48,114 nt of DNA from Terriglobia bacterium (lineage in GTDB: Bacteria > Acidobacteriota > Terriglobia > Bryobacterales > UBA6623). Positions 34,027 through 42,259 of the stretch are shown here, one piece after another. Every line of letters starts with the position of its first letter. Within the stretch, counting starts at the first letter, position 1. Where the stretch lies: contig VXRL01000099.1 of NCBI GenBank assembly GCA_009838515.1, positions 556-48,669 of the forward strand, in the 5' to 3' direction. The position numbers and the translations under genes are program-made. Below the pieces are notes generated by a model, which did not search any database, was not told the origin of the DNA, and worked only from the letters and a program-made list of their open reading frames with translations.

Positions 34027-35262
34027 CTAGACCAACGGCAGCCCGAGAATCCGCGCAGCATTGTCGTGGTAGACCTTCTTCAGAATCTCGTCGGGCAGGC
34101 CAATGCCATAGATCTTCCAGCGGCCTTGCGGGGGAGTGGGCGCGGGCGAGTAGTCGAAGTACTCGTCAAGGGTTTCCAAGAACCGGAAATAGCAACGGAA
34201 CATCTCCGGCTCTAGGTCTTGCTGCGGTACGGACGTTCCGTTGGGAGATGCGTCGGTCCCAAACATGACGCGATCCGCGTATTCCTCAAAGAACCTCCGC
34301 GCCCGTCGCGGCTGGCGGCCGAGTTCGCCTAGCCGGGCTCCGATTTCCACGTGCAAGTTGGGGTGCGTGTCCAGCCACGATGAGACTTCGTCAAGATTTT
34401 CCGGGCGATTCCCCACATGGAGACCGACGAACGTGGTGTTGGGATGCCGCTCGATGACGCGGTTGCGGGCGGCGAGCAATTCCGCCTTCGGCGGGAAGTC
34501 CTGTCCATAGAACGACCAGTCAGGGTGATTGCCCAGTTCCTCCCAGCGCTCGTTGAAGCGGTCGGTCGGAATGAAGAATGCATCCGGGTCCGCGACGTGT
34601 ATGAAGACCGGGAACCCGAGCTGGCCGGCTGCGTCCCACATCGGGTCGAAACGCGGATCGTCGATCTTGACCAGCGGGCCCTGCTGCCCCGCTTCCTGCT
34701 CGGACTCGCGAGAGCCTCCTTCGCGCAGGTATAGCCCAAGCGTCTTCAAGATCTTCAGGCCTATCGCGCCTTGCTCCTTGGCGCGGGCCAACTCTTCGGC
34801 CTGCCACTCTGGGTAGCCCGGCTCGTTGAGCCGGGAAAAGGTCGGGACCGTGCAGGTGATCAGTTGGCCCGGGTGTCGCTGCACCATCTCGGTGATGGTC
34901 TGCTGGAGCTCTTCCCCGGTCCCGCCGGTCAGGTTGACCAGTGTCTGGAGATTGAGCTCGTCCATCCATTGGCCGATTTGGTCCAGCCGCTCAGCGGCGG
35001 TTCCTTGCAGCGCGTCGTTCGTTCCGGGCGTTCGCCGAAATACCGACGAGACGTGGGTGTGCATGTCGATTGCCGGATAGCGCGCCGATGGTACTAGGTT
35101 CTCTTCGACCACGAGCATGCTTTTCGGTTCGTAGTCGGCAAGGGCCAGCTGGGCGGCGAGCCCGGCTCCTTCGCCAGTCTCCGGTTGCGGCTGCGAGCAG
35201 GCCGATGAGAGTGCGCCTGCGGCAGCTCCCGCGCGAAGGAAGGAACGGCGAGATTGGGACAC
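34027..35262 (-). CDS. Amidohydrolase (PF04909-type TIM barrel), Tat lipoprotein
   Basis: 411 aa, GTG start at 35262 supported by AGGAGG 8 bp upstream. Leader SRRSFLRAGAAAGALSSACS: twin-arginine with a lipobox-like Cys22. The barrel starts with the metal motif AIDMHTH (H69, H71), has GFPVFIHVADPDA (metal His), FVGLHVGN and ends with DRVMFGTDASPN (metal Asp). The amidohydrolase_2 family includes decarboxylases and lactonases acting on cyclic or aromatic acids; some hydrolyse sugar lactones. A periplasmic anchored member suggests processing of an extracellular substrate before uptake. It precedes the sulfatase at 32512 in the same direction. Confidence 0.88.
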   Translation of the reverse strand: MSQSRRSFLRAGAAAGALSSACSQPQPETGEGAGLAAQLALADYEPKSMLVVEENLVPSARYPAIDMHTHVSSVFRRTPGTNDALQGTAAERLDQIGQWMDELNLQTLVNLTGGTGEELQQTITEMVQRHPGQLITCTVPTFSRLNEPGYPEWQAEELARAKEQGAIGLKILKTLGLYLREGGSRESEQEAGQQGPLVKIDDPRFDPMWDAAGQLGFPVFIHVADPDAFFIPTDRFNERWEELGNHPDWSFYGQDFPPKAELLAARNRVIERHPNTTFVGLHVGNRPENLDEVSSWLDTHPNLHVEIGARLGELGRQPRRARRFFEEYADRVMFGTDASPNGTSVPQQDLEPEMFRCYFRFLETLDEYFDYSPAPTPPQGRWKIYGIGLPDEILKKVYHDNAARILGLPLV

Positions 35263-35270
35263 GAGAGTTG

Positions 35271-35276
35271 CCTCCT
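35271..35276 (-). promoter_or_regulatory. Strong Shine-Dalgarno for the amidohydrolase GTG start
   Basis: AGGAGG on the minus strand, 8 bp before the GTG at 35262. It confirms a GTG start for the Tat leader. Confidence 0.7.
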
Positions 35277-35541
35277 GATCTGGTTGGATGCCTCTTGGTG
35301 GCGTAGGAACGCCGGTCGCATGGCCCGGGCGATCCGACGTCGAATGGTACCGACCGAGATGCCCCAGGGGCTGGGGCGTCCGCGTGGCCTGCTAGCTCCT
35401 GTCGGCCGACCGATTCCCCATCGCCTTCCAGAGATCCGCTCGGGGGAGAATTGTACACCCTGTCTGGCGGCAACGCGACACCGGCTTGCTCGTCTTGCCG
35501 GCCTTGATTCTAGGAGCGGCCAAGTGCAACTGTGGGGCCGG

Positions 35542-36717
35542 TCAGATCGCCCCGAACCGGCGGCGCTCCTCGATGGGACTCAACAGAGGCCTCACGTATT
35601 CGACGAACTCGGGGGTCACATCCGACCCGGAAGGAGTGATCCAGGCATCTGGCACGAGCCGTTCCGCGTTCGCAACAGATGCTAGCGGCGTCAGGAACGT
35701 CTCGCAGCGATACGGTTCAGACGAGACCCGTCTCAGCGCAACCATCGTGCCACCGCATCCGGCAACCGCGGCCTCGACGGCAGCCCTCCCGCAGCGGTAG
35801 GACTCGTCGGAGTCGATGGACGACACTGCGAACGAGCACGACCGACCCAGCAGCCCCGGCTTTTCCGATCGCGCTCGCAGGCCAGTCATGGCGGAAACTC
35901 GCTGTGCAAGTACGTGGCCGAGATTCTGTGCCAATTCGTGCTGCGCGCTCCCGGCCCGGTCGAGCGCTGCGCCGAAGGGGATTCCTTCCGGGTCGCGCAG
36001 GCCCTCACAGGCTATGACGACGGCTCGGCCTAGCCGTTCGACTTGACTGGTCACATCCTGACAGATCGTTTCGATTGTCGGGGGGCGTTCCGGAAGATAG
36101 ATGAGGTGGGGGGCGTCGTCGGCGTCCTGCCGGGCCAAGGCTGTTGCTCCGGCCACCCATCCCGCGTTGCGTCCGATCGTCTCGACGACGGTCACGGGAG
36201 AGCGCAGGGCTCGGTTGTCCTCTCCTATGTCGCGTGTGGCTAAGGCATAGAACCTCGCTGCCGATCCGAACCCGGGCGAGTGATCGGTGACCATCAGATC
36301 GTTATCGACGGTCTTGGGAACGCCAACTACGCGTAGGGCGGGATACTTTCGTTCGGCTAGTTGAGCAAGCATCCACGCCGTTCCCATCGAGCCGTTGCCT
36401 CCGGTGTAGAAGAGGCAAGCGACGCGCTTTCGTCGAAGGTCGACCAGCAGCCTCTCGGCTGCGGTCTCGCTGAGATTCATGCGGCTCGACCCAATCGCGG
36501 AGCCGGGAGCGGTGCGCAGAGCCCGGACCTGCTCGGGGCCCGCGCTCGACAAGTCGATCCAATCGCCGGCAACGAGGCCCTGCACCCCGAAACGCGCTCC
36601 GAACAAGGAGCCGTTTTCAGCTTCAGTCCACGCTTCGATGATTCCGGCCAGGCTGGCGTTCAGGACCGCGGTTGGGCCTCCGCCATGAACGACTAGAGCT
36701 CGCGATTCGACTGGCAT
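35542..36717 (-). CDS. 6-phosphofructokinase family protein
   Basis: 391 aa from the ATG at 36717; a longer frame to 36831 encodes an uncharacteristic Arg/Gly-rich head. Family marks: ALVVHGGGPTAVLN (nucleotide/PPi loop), LFYTGGNGSMGTAW, GVPKTVDNDL (catalytic Asp in PKT-x-DND), VETIGRNAGW and IACEGLRDPEG. The signature normally reading GGDGS (ATP) or GGDD (PPi) is GGNGS here, so the phosphoryl donor cannot be predicted with confidence. The neighbouring AgaS and PfkB genes are divergent across 364 bp, suggesting it phosphorylates fructose-6-phosphate or tagatose-6-phosphate arising from that pathway. Cytoplasmic. Confidence 0.85.
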   Translation of the reverse strand: MPVESRALVVHGGGPTAVLNASLAGIIEAWTEAENGSLFGARFGVQGLVAGDWIDLSSAGPEQVRALRTAPGSAIGSSRMNLSETAAERLLVDLRRKRVACLFYTGGNGSMGTAWMLAQLAERKYPALRVVGVPKTVDNDLMVTDHSPGFGSAARFYALATRDIGEDNRALRSPVTVVETIGRNAGWVAGATALARQDADDAPHLIYLPERPPTIETICQDVTSQVERLGRAVVIACEGLRDPEGIPFGAALDRAGSAQHELAQNLGHVLAQRVSAMTGLRARSEKPGLLGRSCSFAVSSIDSDESYRCGRAAVEAAVAGCGGTMVALRRVSSEPYRCETFLTPLASVANAERLVPDAWITPSGSDVTPEFVEYVRPLLSPIEERRRFGAI

Positions 36718-37081
36718 ATCTCGAGAGTTCAACGCGCCAGCGACGGGACTCCGGAGCCGCAACCCGTCACCGCCATTCGCTTCCCCCGCGGGCCTTGGGC
36801 CCCTCGTGAATCTCGCAAAATAGCATGGCACTCCATGCCGACCTGGTTGTCGGTCAAGTTCTCAGGCGCGGGAACGAGGCGTTCGCAATCCGGTCGGCTG
36901 TTCGACCGGTCGCGATCGGTTCGGGACCCAGTTGACGACGGAGGCGATCCATTGACCCTCTTCGCCCATAGAGCGGTACTGGCCGGGTCGCAGACATCCC
37001 TTTGCTACACTTCGGCCGCCGAATTCGATCTGTGTTCGGAGCCTCTCGTATCCAATCTGACCGAGCAACGAGAGCAAGAGC
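36718..37081. other. Intergenic region between divergent sugar-kinase and AgaS genes
   Basis: 364 bp containing no supported gene. Probably holds promoters for both directions. On the plus strand an extended -10-like TGCTACACT (37003-37011) lies 70 bp before the AgaS GTG, with no good -35. No operator-like palindrome was convincing. Confidence 0.45.
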
Positions 37082-38257
37082 GTGACGTCTGCCGCACAGA
37101 AACGACTATTCGACGCCTTGGATGGGGACGCCGGGAAGCAAGGCTGGCGGCATACGCTTACCGAGATCTTCCAGCAGCCCGAGCTTTGGCACCAGACTGC
37201 CGAGTTCTCCGCTTCGGTCGCCAGCCAGCGTCTCGAGCAGGTCCGACGGAACAGATTCCTTGTGTTCACCGGGTCGGGAAGCTCGCACTATGTCGGCGAA
37301 TGCATCGCCCCGGCGATCCAGCGCGGTGCCGGACGTGCCGCCCAGGCCCTCGGAAGCGGCGAGTTGCTGCTAGCCAAGAGCGATTTGCTGCCCCTCCAGC
37401 GCCCCCTGATGCTCGTCTCGTTCGCGCGTTCCGGGAACAGCCCGGAAAGCACCGCCCTCATCTCGGATTGCCTTGAGCAGGAGCCCTCCATCGAACACCT
37501 CGTCGTGACATGCAACCCAAGCGGCAAGCTGGCGCGGCAGTGGGGGGCTGGAGTCGAGCGGCGCGTCACTGTTGATGTTCTCGATCCAAGGACGTGTGAC
37601 AAGAGTCTCGTGATGACGAGCAGCTTCACCAACCTGGCCCTGGCAGGGTTGGTCTTGGGCTACGCCGAGTTCCCGAAAACCTACCTTCGGCATGCCGAGA
37701 CGTTGGTCGGCGTCGGGCTGGAGCTGTTCGAAGGATGGCTGGACCGTCTTGAATCAATCGCCCGGCAGCCGTTCGCCCGCATGATTGCGCTGGGAAGCGG
37801 AGGCCAGTTCGGGACGGCTCGGGAATCCGCTCTGAAGATGCTGGAGATGACCGACGGACGTGTATCCACGCAGGCGGAATCCTGGCTGGGCTTCAGGCAC
37901 GGGCCGATGTGCGCGTTTCGCGGAGACTGCCTTCTGCTGCTGTTCGTGTCCGGCGAACCGGCTAAGCGCGCCTACCAGCTCGACGTGCTGCGGGAAATCC
38001 GCCACAAGGGCCTCGGCGGGACCGTAGTCGCCGTCGGGCGGAAGATTCCACGCGAGTTGCTGTCGGACGGGGACTTGCTCGTGGATCCGCCGGGCTTGGC
38101 GGAACTGCCCGACGAATGGGCGGCGATCGCCGGAACCGTAGTGGGGCAACTCTTGGGGTTCTTCCGATGCCTGCAGGAAGGCCTTCAGCCAGACCAGCCG
38201 GCGGGGAGTGGCGCGATCAGCAGGGTCGTTCCCGAGTTCCGGCTCTATCCGGACTGA
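37082..38257 (+). CDS. agaS: AgaS-type SIS-domain sugar-phosphate isomerase/deaminase
   Basis: 391 aa with a GTG start at 37082. Two SIS (sugar isomerase) domains: the first with FLVFTGSGSSHYVGECIAPA and LVSFARSGNSPESTALISDC, the second with MIALGSGGQFGTARESALKM and ESWLGFRHGPM. The spacing and the HGP motif are those of AgaS/tagatose-6-phosphate ketose-aldose isomerases, which act as galactosamine-6-phosphate deaminase/isomerase giving tagatose-6-phosphate. GlmS-like isomerases are the alternative, but the N-terminal glutaminase domain is absent. The downstream PfkB gene is separated by 3 bp, so the two form an operon. Confidence 0.85.
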   Translation: MTSAAQKRLFDALDGDAGKQGWRHTLTEIFQQPELWHQTAEFSASVASQRLEQVRRNRFLVFTGSGSSHYVGECIAPAIQRGAGRAAQALGSGELLLAKSDLLPLQRPLMLVSFARSGNSPESTALISDCLEQEPSIEHLVVTCNPSGKLARQWGAGVERRVTVDVLDPRTCDKSLVMTSSFTNLALAGLVLGYAEFPKTYLRHAETLVGVGLELFEGWLDRLESIARQPFARMIALGSGGQFGTARESALKMLEMTDGRVSTQAESWLGFRHGPMCAFRGDCLLLLFVSGEPAKRAYQLDVLREIRHKGLGGTVVAVGRKIPRELLSDGDLLVDPPGLAELPDEWAAIAGTVVGQLLGFFRCLQEGLQPDQPAGSGAISRVVPEFRLYPD

Positions 38258-38260
38258 CGC

Positions 38261-39190
38261 ATGAGGGTCCTGGTTGTCGGGGAGCTGAATCCCGACCTTG
38301 TCCTCGCCGCTCTGACTTCCGTCCCGGAACCGGGACGGGAGGTCGTGGCGCGCGAGTTCGCATTCAGGCTGGGAAGCTCCTCGGCGATCTGCGCTTCGGG
38401 CCTGGCGAAGTTGGGAAACGATGTTGCGTTCCTCGGCACGGCAGGTGACGACGCATTCGGAAGGTTTTGCGTGCAGCAATTGACCGCAGCAGGGGTTGAC
38501 GTCAGCTTGGTGAGAACAGATCCCTCGTTGCAAACGGGCCTGACTGTCTCGATCACCGCTCGGGACCGCGCCCTTGTCACCCATCCGGGCGCAATGGAGG
38601 ACTTGCGCGCCGATGATGTCACGGACAGCGTGTTAGCCCGCTTCCGTCATCTTCATGTTTCCGCCTACTTCCTGCAGCGAGGGCTGAAGCCCGGCCTGCC
38701 CAGCCTCTTCCGCCGGGCCCGAGCGCTCGGACTGACCACGTCGTTCGACCCTGGGCACGATCCATACGACGAGTGGGGTGACGAGATCCGAGACGTCTTC
38801 CGCGACACGAGCGTGCTGTTCCTGAACGAGATCGAAATGGAACTGACTACCGGCAGCGGAGACATCGAGCAAGGCCTAGGCCAGCTCACAACCGAATCCA
38901 CGCTTGTGGTGGTCAAGCTCGGTGCCCGCGGAGCCGCTGCGGTGGACGCAAGTGGTGTGATTGAGCGGGTTCCGGCGATGGAGGTTGACGTTGTCGACAC
39001 GACGGGGGCAGGGGACTCCTTCAACGCAGGATTCCTGCACGGCTGGTTGCGCGACTCGAGGCTGGCCGAGGCACTGCGCTGCGGAGTGGTGTGCGGGAGC
39101 CTATCGACGCGTGGTCTGGGCGGGTGCGGAGCGCAGCCGGATTCCATACAACTGCAGGAACACCTCGGCCGATTCGAGACGAGGCCCTGA
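38261..39190 (+). CDS. PfkB family carbohydrate kinase
   Basis: 309 aa, ATG at 38261. Ribokinase-fold marks: GELNPDLVL and the second-glycine loop REFAFRLGSSSAICASGLAK at the N-terminus, LNEIEMELTTGSG, VVKLGARGAAAVD and the catalytic DTTGAGDSFNAGFLHGW (the Asp of GAGD is the base). It transfers phosphate from ATP to a sugar or sugar phosphate. Directly behind AgaS (3 bp), so tagatose-6-phosphate is the first candidate substrate, but the family also includes fructokinases, ribokinases and 2-keto-3-deoxy-sugar kinases. Cytoplasmic. Confidence 0.9.
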   Translation: MRVLVVGELNPDLVLAALTSVPEPGREVVAREFAFRLGSSSAICASGLAKLGNDVAFLGTAGDDAFGRFCVQQLTAAGVDVSLVRTDPSLQTGLTVSITARDRALVTHPGAMEDLRADDVTDSVLARFRHLHVSAYFLQRGLKPGLPSLFRRARALGLTTSFDPGHDPYDEWGDEIRDVFRDTSVLFLNEIEMELTTGSGDIEQGLGQLTTESTLVVVKLGARGAAAVDASGVIERVPAMEVDVVDTTGAGDSFNAGFLHGWLRDSRLAEALRCGVVCGSLSTRGLGGCGAQPDSIQLQEHLGRFETRP

Positions 39191-39320
39191 TGGGCTCGAT
39201 GCACTAATCCGTCCCGCATGCCGCCGGTCGCTCCGATATTTCGACAGTTCCTGTGACGGCACGGTCCGTAGCGGCGCTGGCCGGGGATAGAATGTACTCG
39301 CTTTGCACAGCAACCGCCCG

Positions 39321-39330
39321 AGGAGGTGCT
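39321..39330 (+). promoter_or_regulatory. Shine-Dalgarno for the GH109-like GTG start
   Basis: AGGAGGTGCT, ending 2 bp before the GTG at 39333 with the core AGGAGG about 6 bp upstream. It supports the GTG start. Confidence 0.65.
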
Positions 39331-39332
39331 AG

Positions 39333-40646
39333 GTGGCCGATCGCCTTTATCGACGTAACTTTCTCGAGATCTCGGGCGCTGCTCTGGCGGCTGCGCAATC
39401 GGTCCCGGCGCAACGGCTCACGCGGCCCGTGCGGCTCGGGTTTGTCGGGGTCGGGGACCGGGGTTCGTATCACCTCGACATCGCCCTCGGCATGGATGGG
39501 ATCGAGGTCCCGGCCGTGTGCGACATCAACCCTGCCGTTCTGCACCGCGCCAAGACCTGGATCGAGGAGGCCGGCAAGCCCTCGCCACGGCTATACGGCA
39601 AGACCCGCACCGACTTCGAGCGCATGTGCGAGCAGGAGGACCTGGACTGCATCATCTGCTCGACCTCGTGGAAGTGGCACGCCCCGATCCTGCTGGCGGC
39701 CATGCGCAACGGAAAGAACGCAGTTTCGGAAGTGCCCCTGATCCAGACCTTGGACGAGGCTTGGGAGATTGTCGAGACGCACGAAAAGACCGGCAAGTGG
39801 GCAACGCTGGGTTTCAAGGGCGTTCATTCGACGCTGACCAACATGGTGCACCACGGCGTGCTAGGCGAGATCGTCCACGCCGAGAGCGGCTACGTGCACG
39901 ATCTGCGGCTGGTGAAGTTCGATCCGGAGCGCGAGCCGTGGCGGCTCCAGCACTCGGTGGACCGCAACGGCAATCTGTATCCGGACCACCCAACCTGCCG
40001 CTTGATGCCGGTGATGGACATCAACCACAGCGACCGCTTCGACTTCTTGGTTTCGATGAGCTCGAAGGCGGTAATGCTGAACCGCTACGCCGACTTGTTC
40101 TACGGCCCGGACCATCCGTACGCGACGAAGGAGATGAAGCAAGGGGACTACAACTGCACGCTGCTGCGGACGGTCGGCGGCAAGCTCTACACGCTGAACT
40201 TCGACACGAATACCCCGCATCCGCGGGAGTTCACGCGGATTCAAGGGACGAAGGGCGTGCTGTTCTACAGCCGTGGGATCGGTCAGTACATCTACGTGGA
40301 TGGCGTGAGTCCTGACCACCAATGGGAGCCGGCGGAAGAGCACATGGAGGAGTACCGCCACCCGGTAGAGAAGGAGTACACGCCGCGTCCCCGCATGGCG
40401 ATCCGCGGGCACGGCGGGGGCCAGCGGACAACGCCCTTGAGCTGGCACCGGCTGTTCGAGGCGCTGGTGGAGCAGCGGGTGACGGATTTCGATGTGTACG
40501 ATTCGGTCACGTCGAGCGTGATTTCGCCGCTCAGCGAGATGTCGGTGGCAAATCGAAGTGAGCCGGTGGAGTTTCCGGACTTCACGAGGGGGAGGTGGAA
40601 GGAGCGGCTTCCAGTCGAGGTGGCATACGAACGCACAAGGGGCTAG
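39333..40646 (+). CDS. Exported Gfo/Idh/MocA oxidoreductase, GH109-like (alpha-N-acetylgalactosaminidase type)
   Basis: 437 aa with a GTG start at 39333. Tat leader LYRRNFLEISGAALAAAQS (5-23). NAD-binding loop GFVGVGDRG (36-44). The blocks HLDIALGMDGIEVPAVCDIN, HRAKTWIEEAGKPSPRLY, WKWHAPILLAAM, VSEVPLI, SGYVHDLR, HSVDRNGNLYPDH, IQGTKGVLF, HGGG and a VYDSVTSSVISPLSE tail closely follow the GH109 family, which cleaves alpha-GalNAc by an NAD-dependent oxidation/elimination mechanism. The LYP-x-H element (Y216, H219) is kept, but the next residues (PTCRLMP) differ from the usual THGxGP, so activity needs testing. It lies 142 bp after the AgaS-PfkB pair on the same strand, consistent with GalNAc release and use. 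A general sugar dehydrogenase is the alternative. Confidence 0.82.
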   Translation: MADRLYRRNFLEISGAALAAAQSVPAQRLTRPVRLGFVGVGDRGSYHLDIALGMDGIEVPAVCDINPAVLHRAKTWIEEAGKPSPRLYGKTRTDFERMCEQEDLDCIICSTSWKWHAPILLAAMRNGKNAVSEVPLIQTLDEAWEIVETHEKTGKWATLGFKGVHSTLTNMVHHGVLGEIVHAESGYVHDLRLVKFDPEREPWRLQHSVDRNGNLYPDHPTCRLMPVMDINHSDRFDFLVSMSSKAVMLNRYADLFYGPDHPYATKEMKQGDYNCTLLRTVGGKLYTLNFDTNTPHPREFTRIQGTKGVLFYSRGIGQYIYVDGVSPDHQWEPAEEHMEEYRHPVEKEYTPRPRMAIRGHGGGQRTTPLSWHRLFEALVEQRVTDFDVYDSVTSSVISPLSEMSVANRSEPVEFPDFTRGRWKERLPVEVAYERTRG

Positions 40647-40778
40647 TCGGCGGCGGTAACTCGAGGAGGCTCTGACGTGCCAGTCCAGGCCGCCGCGAAG
40701 GTACAAGCAGTGAGCGATTCGAATCGAACCCGCTGGCCGGGTGACGGATTGGCGCGCCATTCTTGCTTCGGGCGGCGT

Positions 40779-40785
40779 AGGAGGG
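40779..40785 (+). promoter_or_regulatory. Shine-Dalgarno deciding the amidohydrolase start
   Basis: AGGAGGG, 5 bp before the ATG at 40791. It places the start at the lipoprotein leader rather than at the upstream in-frame codon near 40677. Confidence 0.7.
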
Positions 40786-40790
40786 AAATC

Positions 40791-42044
40791 ATGTTTGGGA
40801 AGAGTTCAAAATCCTGTCGTGCGGGCGTGATTGTCTTGTCCCTGATGCTTGGCCTGCTCGCCGGCCAGGGGTGCGAGTCGCCTCCGGATTCCAGCGCGGT
40901 TGTCTTCGAGGGCGCGCGGCTGATCGTGGGCGACGGCAGTCCGCCCGTTGAGAACGCGGCCTTGGTCGTCGATGGCGGGCGGATCGCCGAGGTTGGCCCT
41001 GCAGCCGAACTGGGCGAGTGGGCTGGCGCCAAACGCGTGGACTTGACTGGGATGACGGTCATGCCGGCCATCATCGACACACATACGCACCTCAATCAGG
41101 AACGCGACACGCTCGTCGAGGATCTGCGGGCCAGGGCGCGATACGGGGTGAGCGCCGCGATGAGTCTGGGGCGCGATACGCGCGACCTGTCGATCCGCGA
41201 GGAAGAGATTCCGGGCGCGGCCCGCTTTCGCTCCGCAGGCGAAGGGATCACTTCTCCCGAACCCGGACGTTCGGAAATTCCCTATTGGGTGAACACCGAG
41301 GACGAAGCCCGCCAAGCTGTGCGGGATGAAGCGGCACGAGAGGTCGACATTATCAAGATCTGGGTCGACGATCGCAATGGGCAGTACGAGAAGCTGTCGC
41401 CGGAGTTGTACGGCGCAATCATTGATGAAGCCCACCAGCACGGCATTCGCGTCACGGCCCATATTTTCGGGCTCGAAGACACGAAGGGATTGTTGAGGGC
41501 TGGAATCGACGCGTTCGCGCACGGCGTGAGAGACACGGACGTTGACGAGGAGATCATCGAGCTGTTCAAGGAGCGCCCGGATGTCGTGCTGGTGCCAAAC
41601 CTCCCCAATCGCGGCGTGGCGACGGACCTGAGCTGGCTGAGCGGCACCATTCCGCCAGACGAGCTGGAGGAGTTGCAAGCAGGGGCTGTCGAAGACCCCG
41701 AAGCGCAGGCCTTCTTTGCTATCCAGGCAAGGAACATGGCGAGACTGAGCGCCGAGGGCATCACCATCGCGTTAGGCACGGACGGCAACACGCCATGGGC
41801 GCCGCACGTAGAGATGGAAGACATGGTGGCCGGCGGCATGACTCCGGCTCAGGTCATCGTGGCCGCGACTCGCAACGCAGCGGGCTTGCTGGGCCTTGCC
41901 GACGCCGGGACGCTCGAAGTGGGCAAGCGCGCGGACTTCTTGGTGCTCAAGGCCAATCCGCTCGACGACATCACCAATACGCGCCAGATCGCTAGCGTTT
42001 ACCTGAATGGGGAGGATGTCGACCGCTCCGTCACGGGGCAGTGA
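40791..42044 (+). CDS. Amidohydrolase lipoprotein (imidazolonepropionase/prolidase-like)
   Basis: 417 aa from the ATG at 40791, supported by AGGAGGG upstream. The leader ends at Cys28 (LLAGQGC), a lipobox. The N-terminal beta domain (VFEGARLIVGDGSPPVENAA) is followed by the metal motif IIDTHTHL (H98, H100), a Lys in DIIKIWVDD, His ligands in VTAHIFG and FAHGVRD, and the Asp in IALGTDGNTPW. Typical of exported acidobacterial-style amidohydrolases that hydrolyse C-N bonds of dipeptides or cyclic amides; the substrate is unknown. Deacetylation of an amino sugar is conceivable from context but this is not the NagA family. Confidence 0.88.
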   Translation: MFGKSSKSCRAGVIVLSLMLGLLAGQGCESPPDSSAVVFEGARLIVGDGSPPVENAALVVDGGRIAEVGPAAELGEWAGAKRVDLTGMTVMPAIIDTHTHLNQERDTLVEDLRARARYGVSAAMSLGRDTRDLSIREEEIPGAARFRSAGEGITSPEPGRSEIPYWVNTEDEARQAVRDEAAREVDIIKIWVDDRNGQYEKLSPELYGAIIDEAHQHGIRVTAHIFGLEDTKGLLRAGIDAFAHGVRDTDVDEEIIELFKERPDVVLVPNLPNRGVATDLSWLSGTIPPDELEELQAGAVEDPEAQAFFAIQARNMARLSAEGITIALGTDGNTPWAPHVEMEDMVAGGMTPAQVIVAATRNAAGLLGLADAGTLEVGKRADFLVLKANPLDDITNTRQIASVYLNGEDVDRSVTGQ

Positions 42045-42259
42045 CAGTTTCTGAAGCAGACAGCCCGGTGGTGCGAAGCTGGCGTAATCGACATCTTGCG
42101 GGATGCGTTTCGGGTGCACACTGCTTCGGGCTCTAGTGCGCGCACCGCCGAACAGGATTCTGGAGCACTGGGGTTTCCAGTCGTTGAGACAGTTCATGCT
42201 GGCTCGGAAACGGTACGAACGAATGAAATCTCTATAGTGGCTGTCTTGGAGAGAGAACA

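Noticed and set aside
40705..40745. T-loop-like GGTTCGATTC on the minus strand suggesting a tRNA
   Set aside because: No 5-bp T stem, anticodon arm or acceptor pairing could be built around it; it lies in the leader of the amidohydrolase gene.
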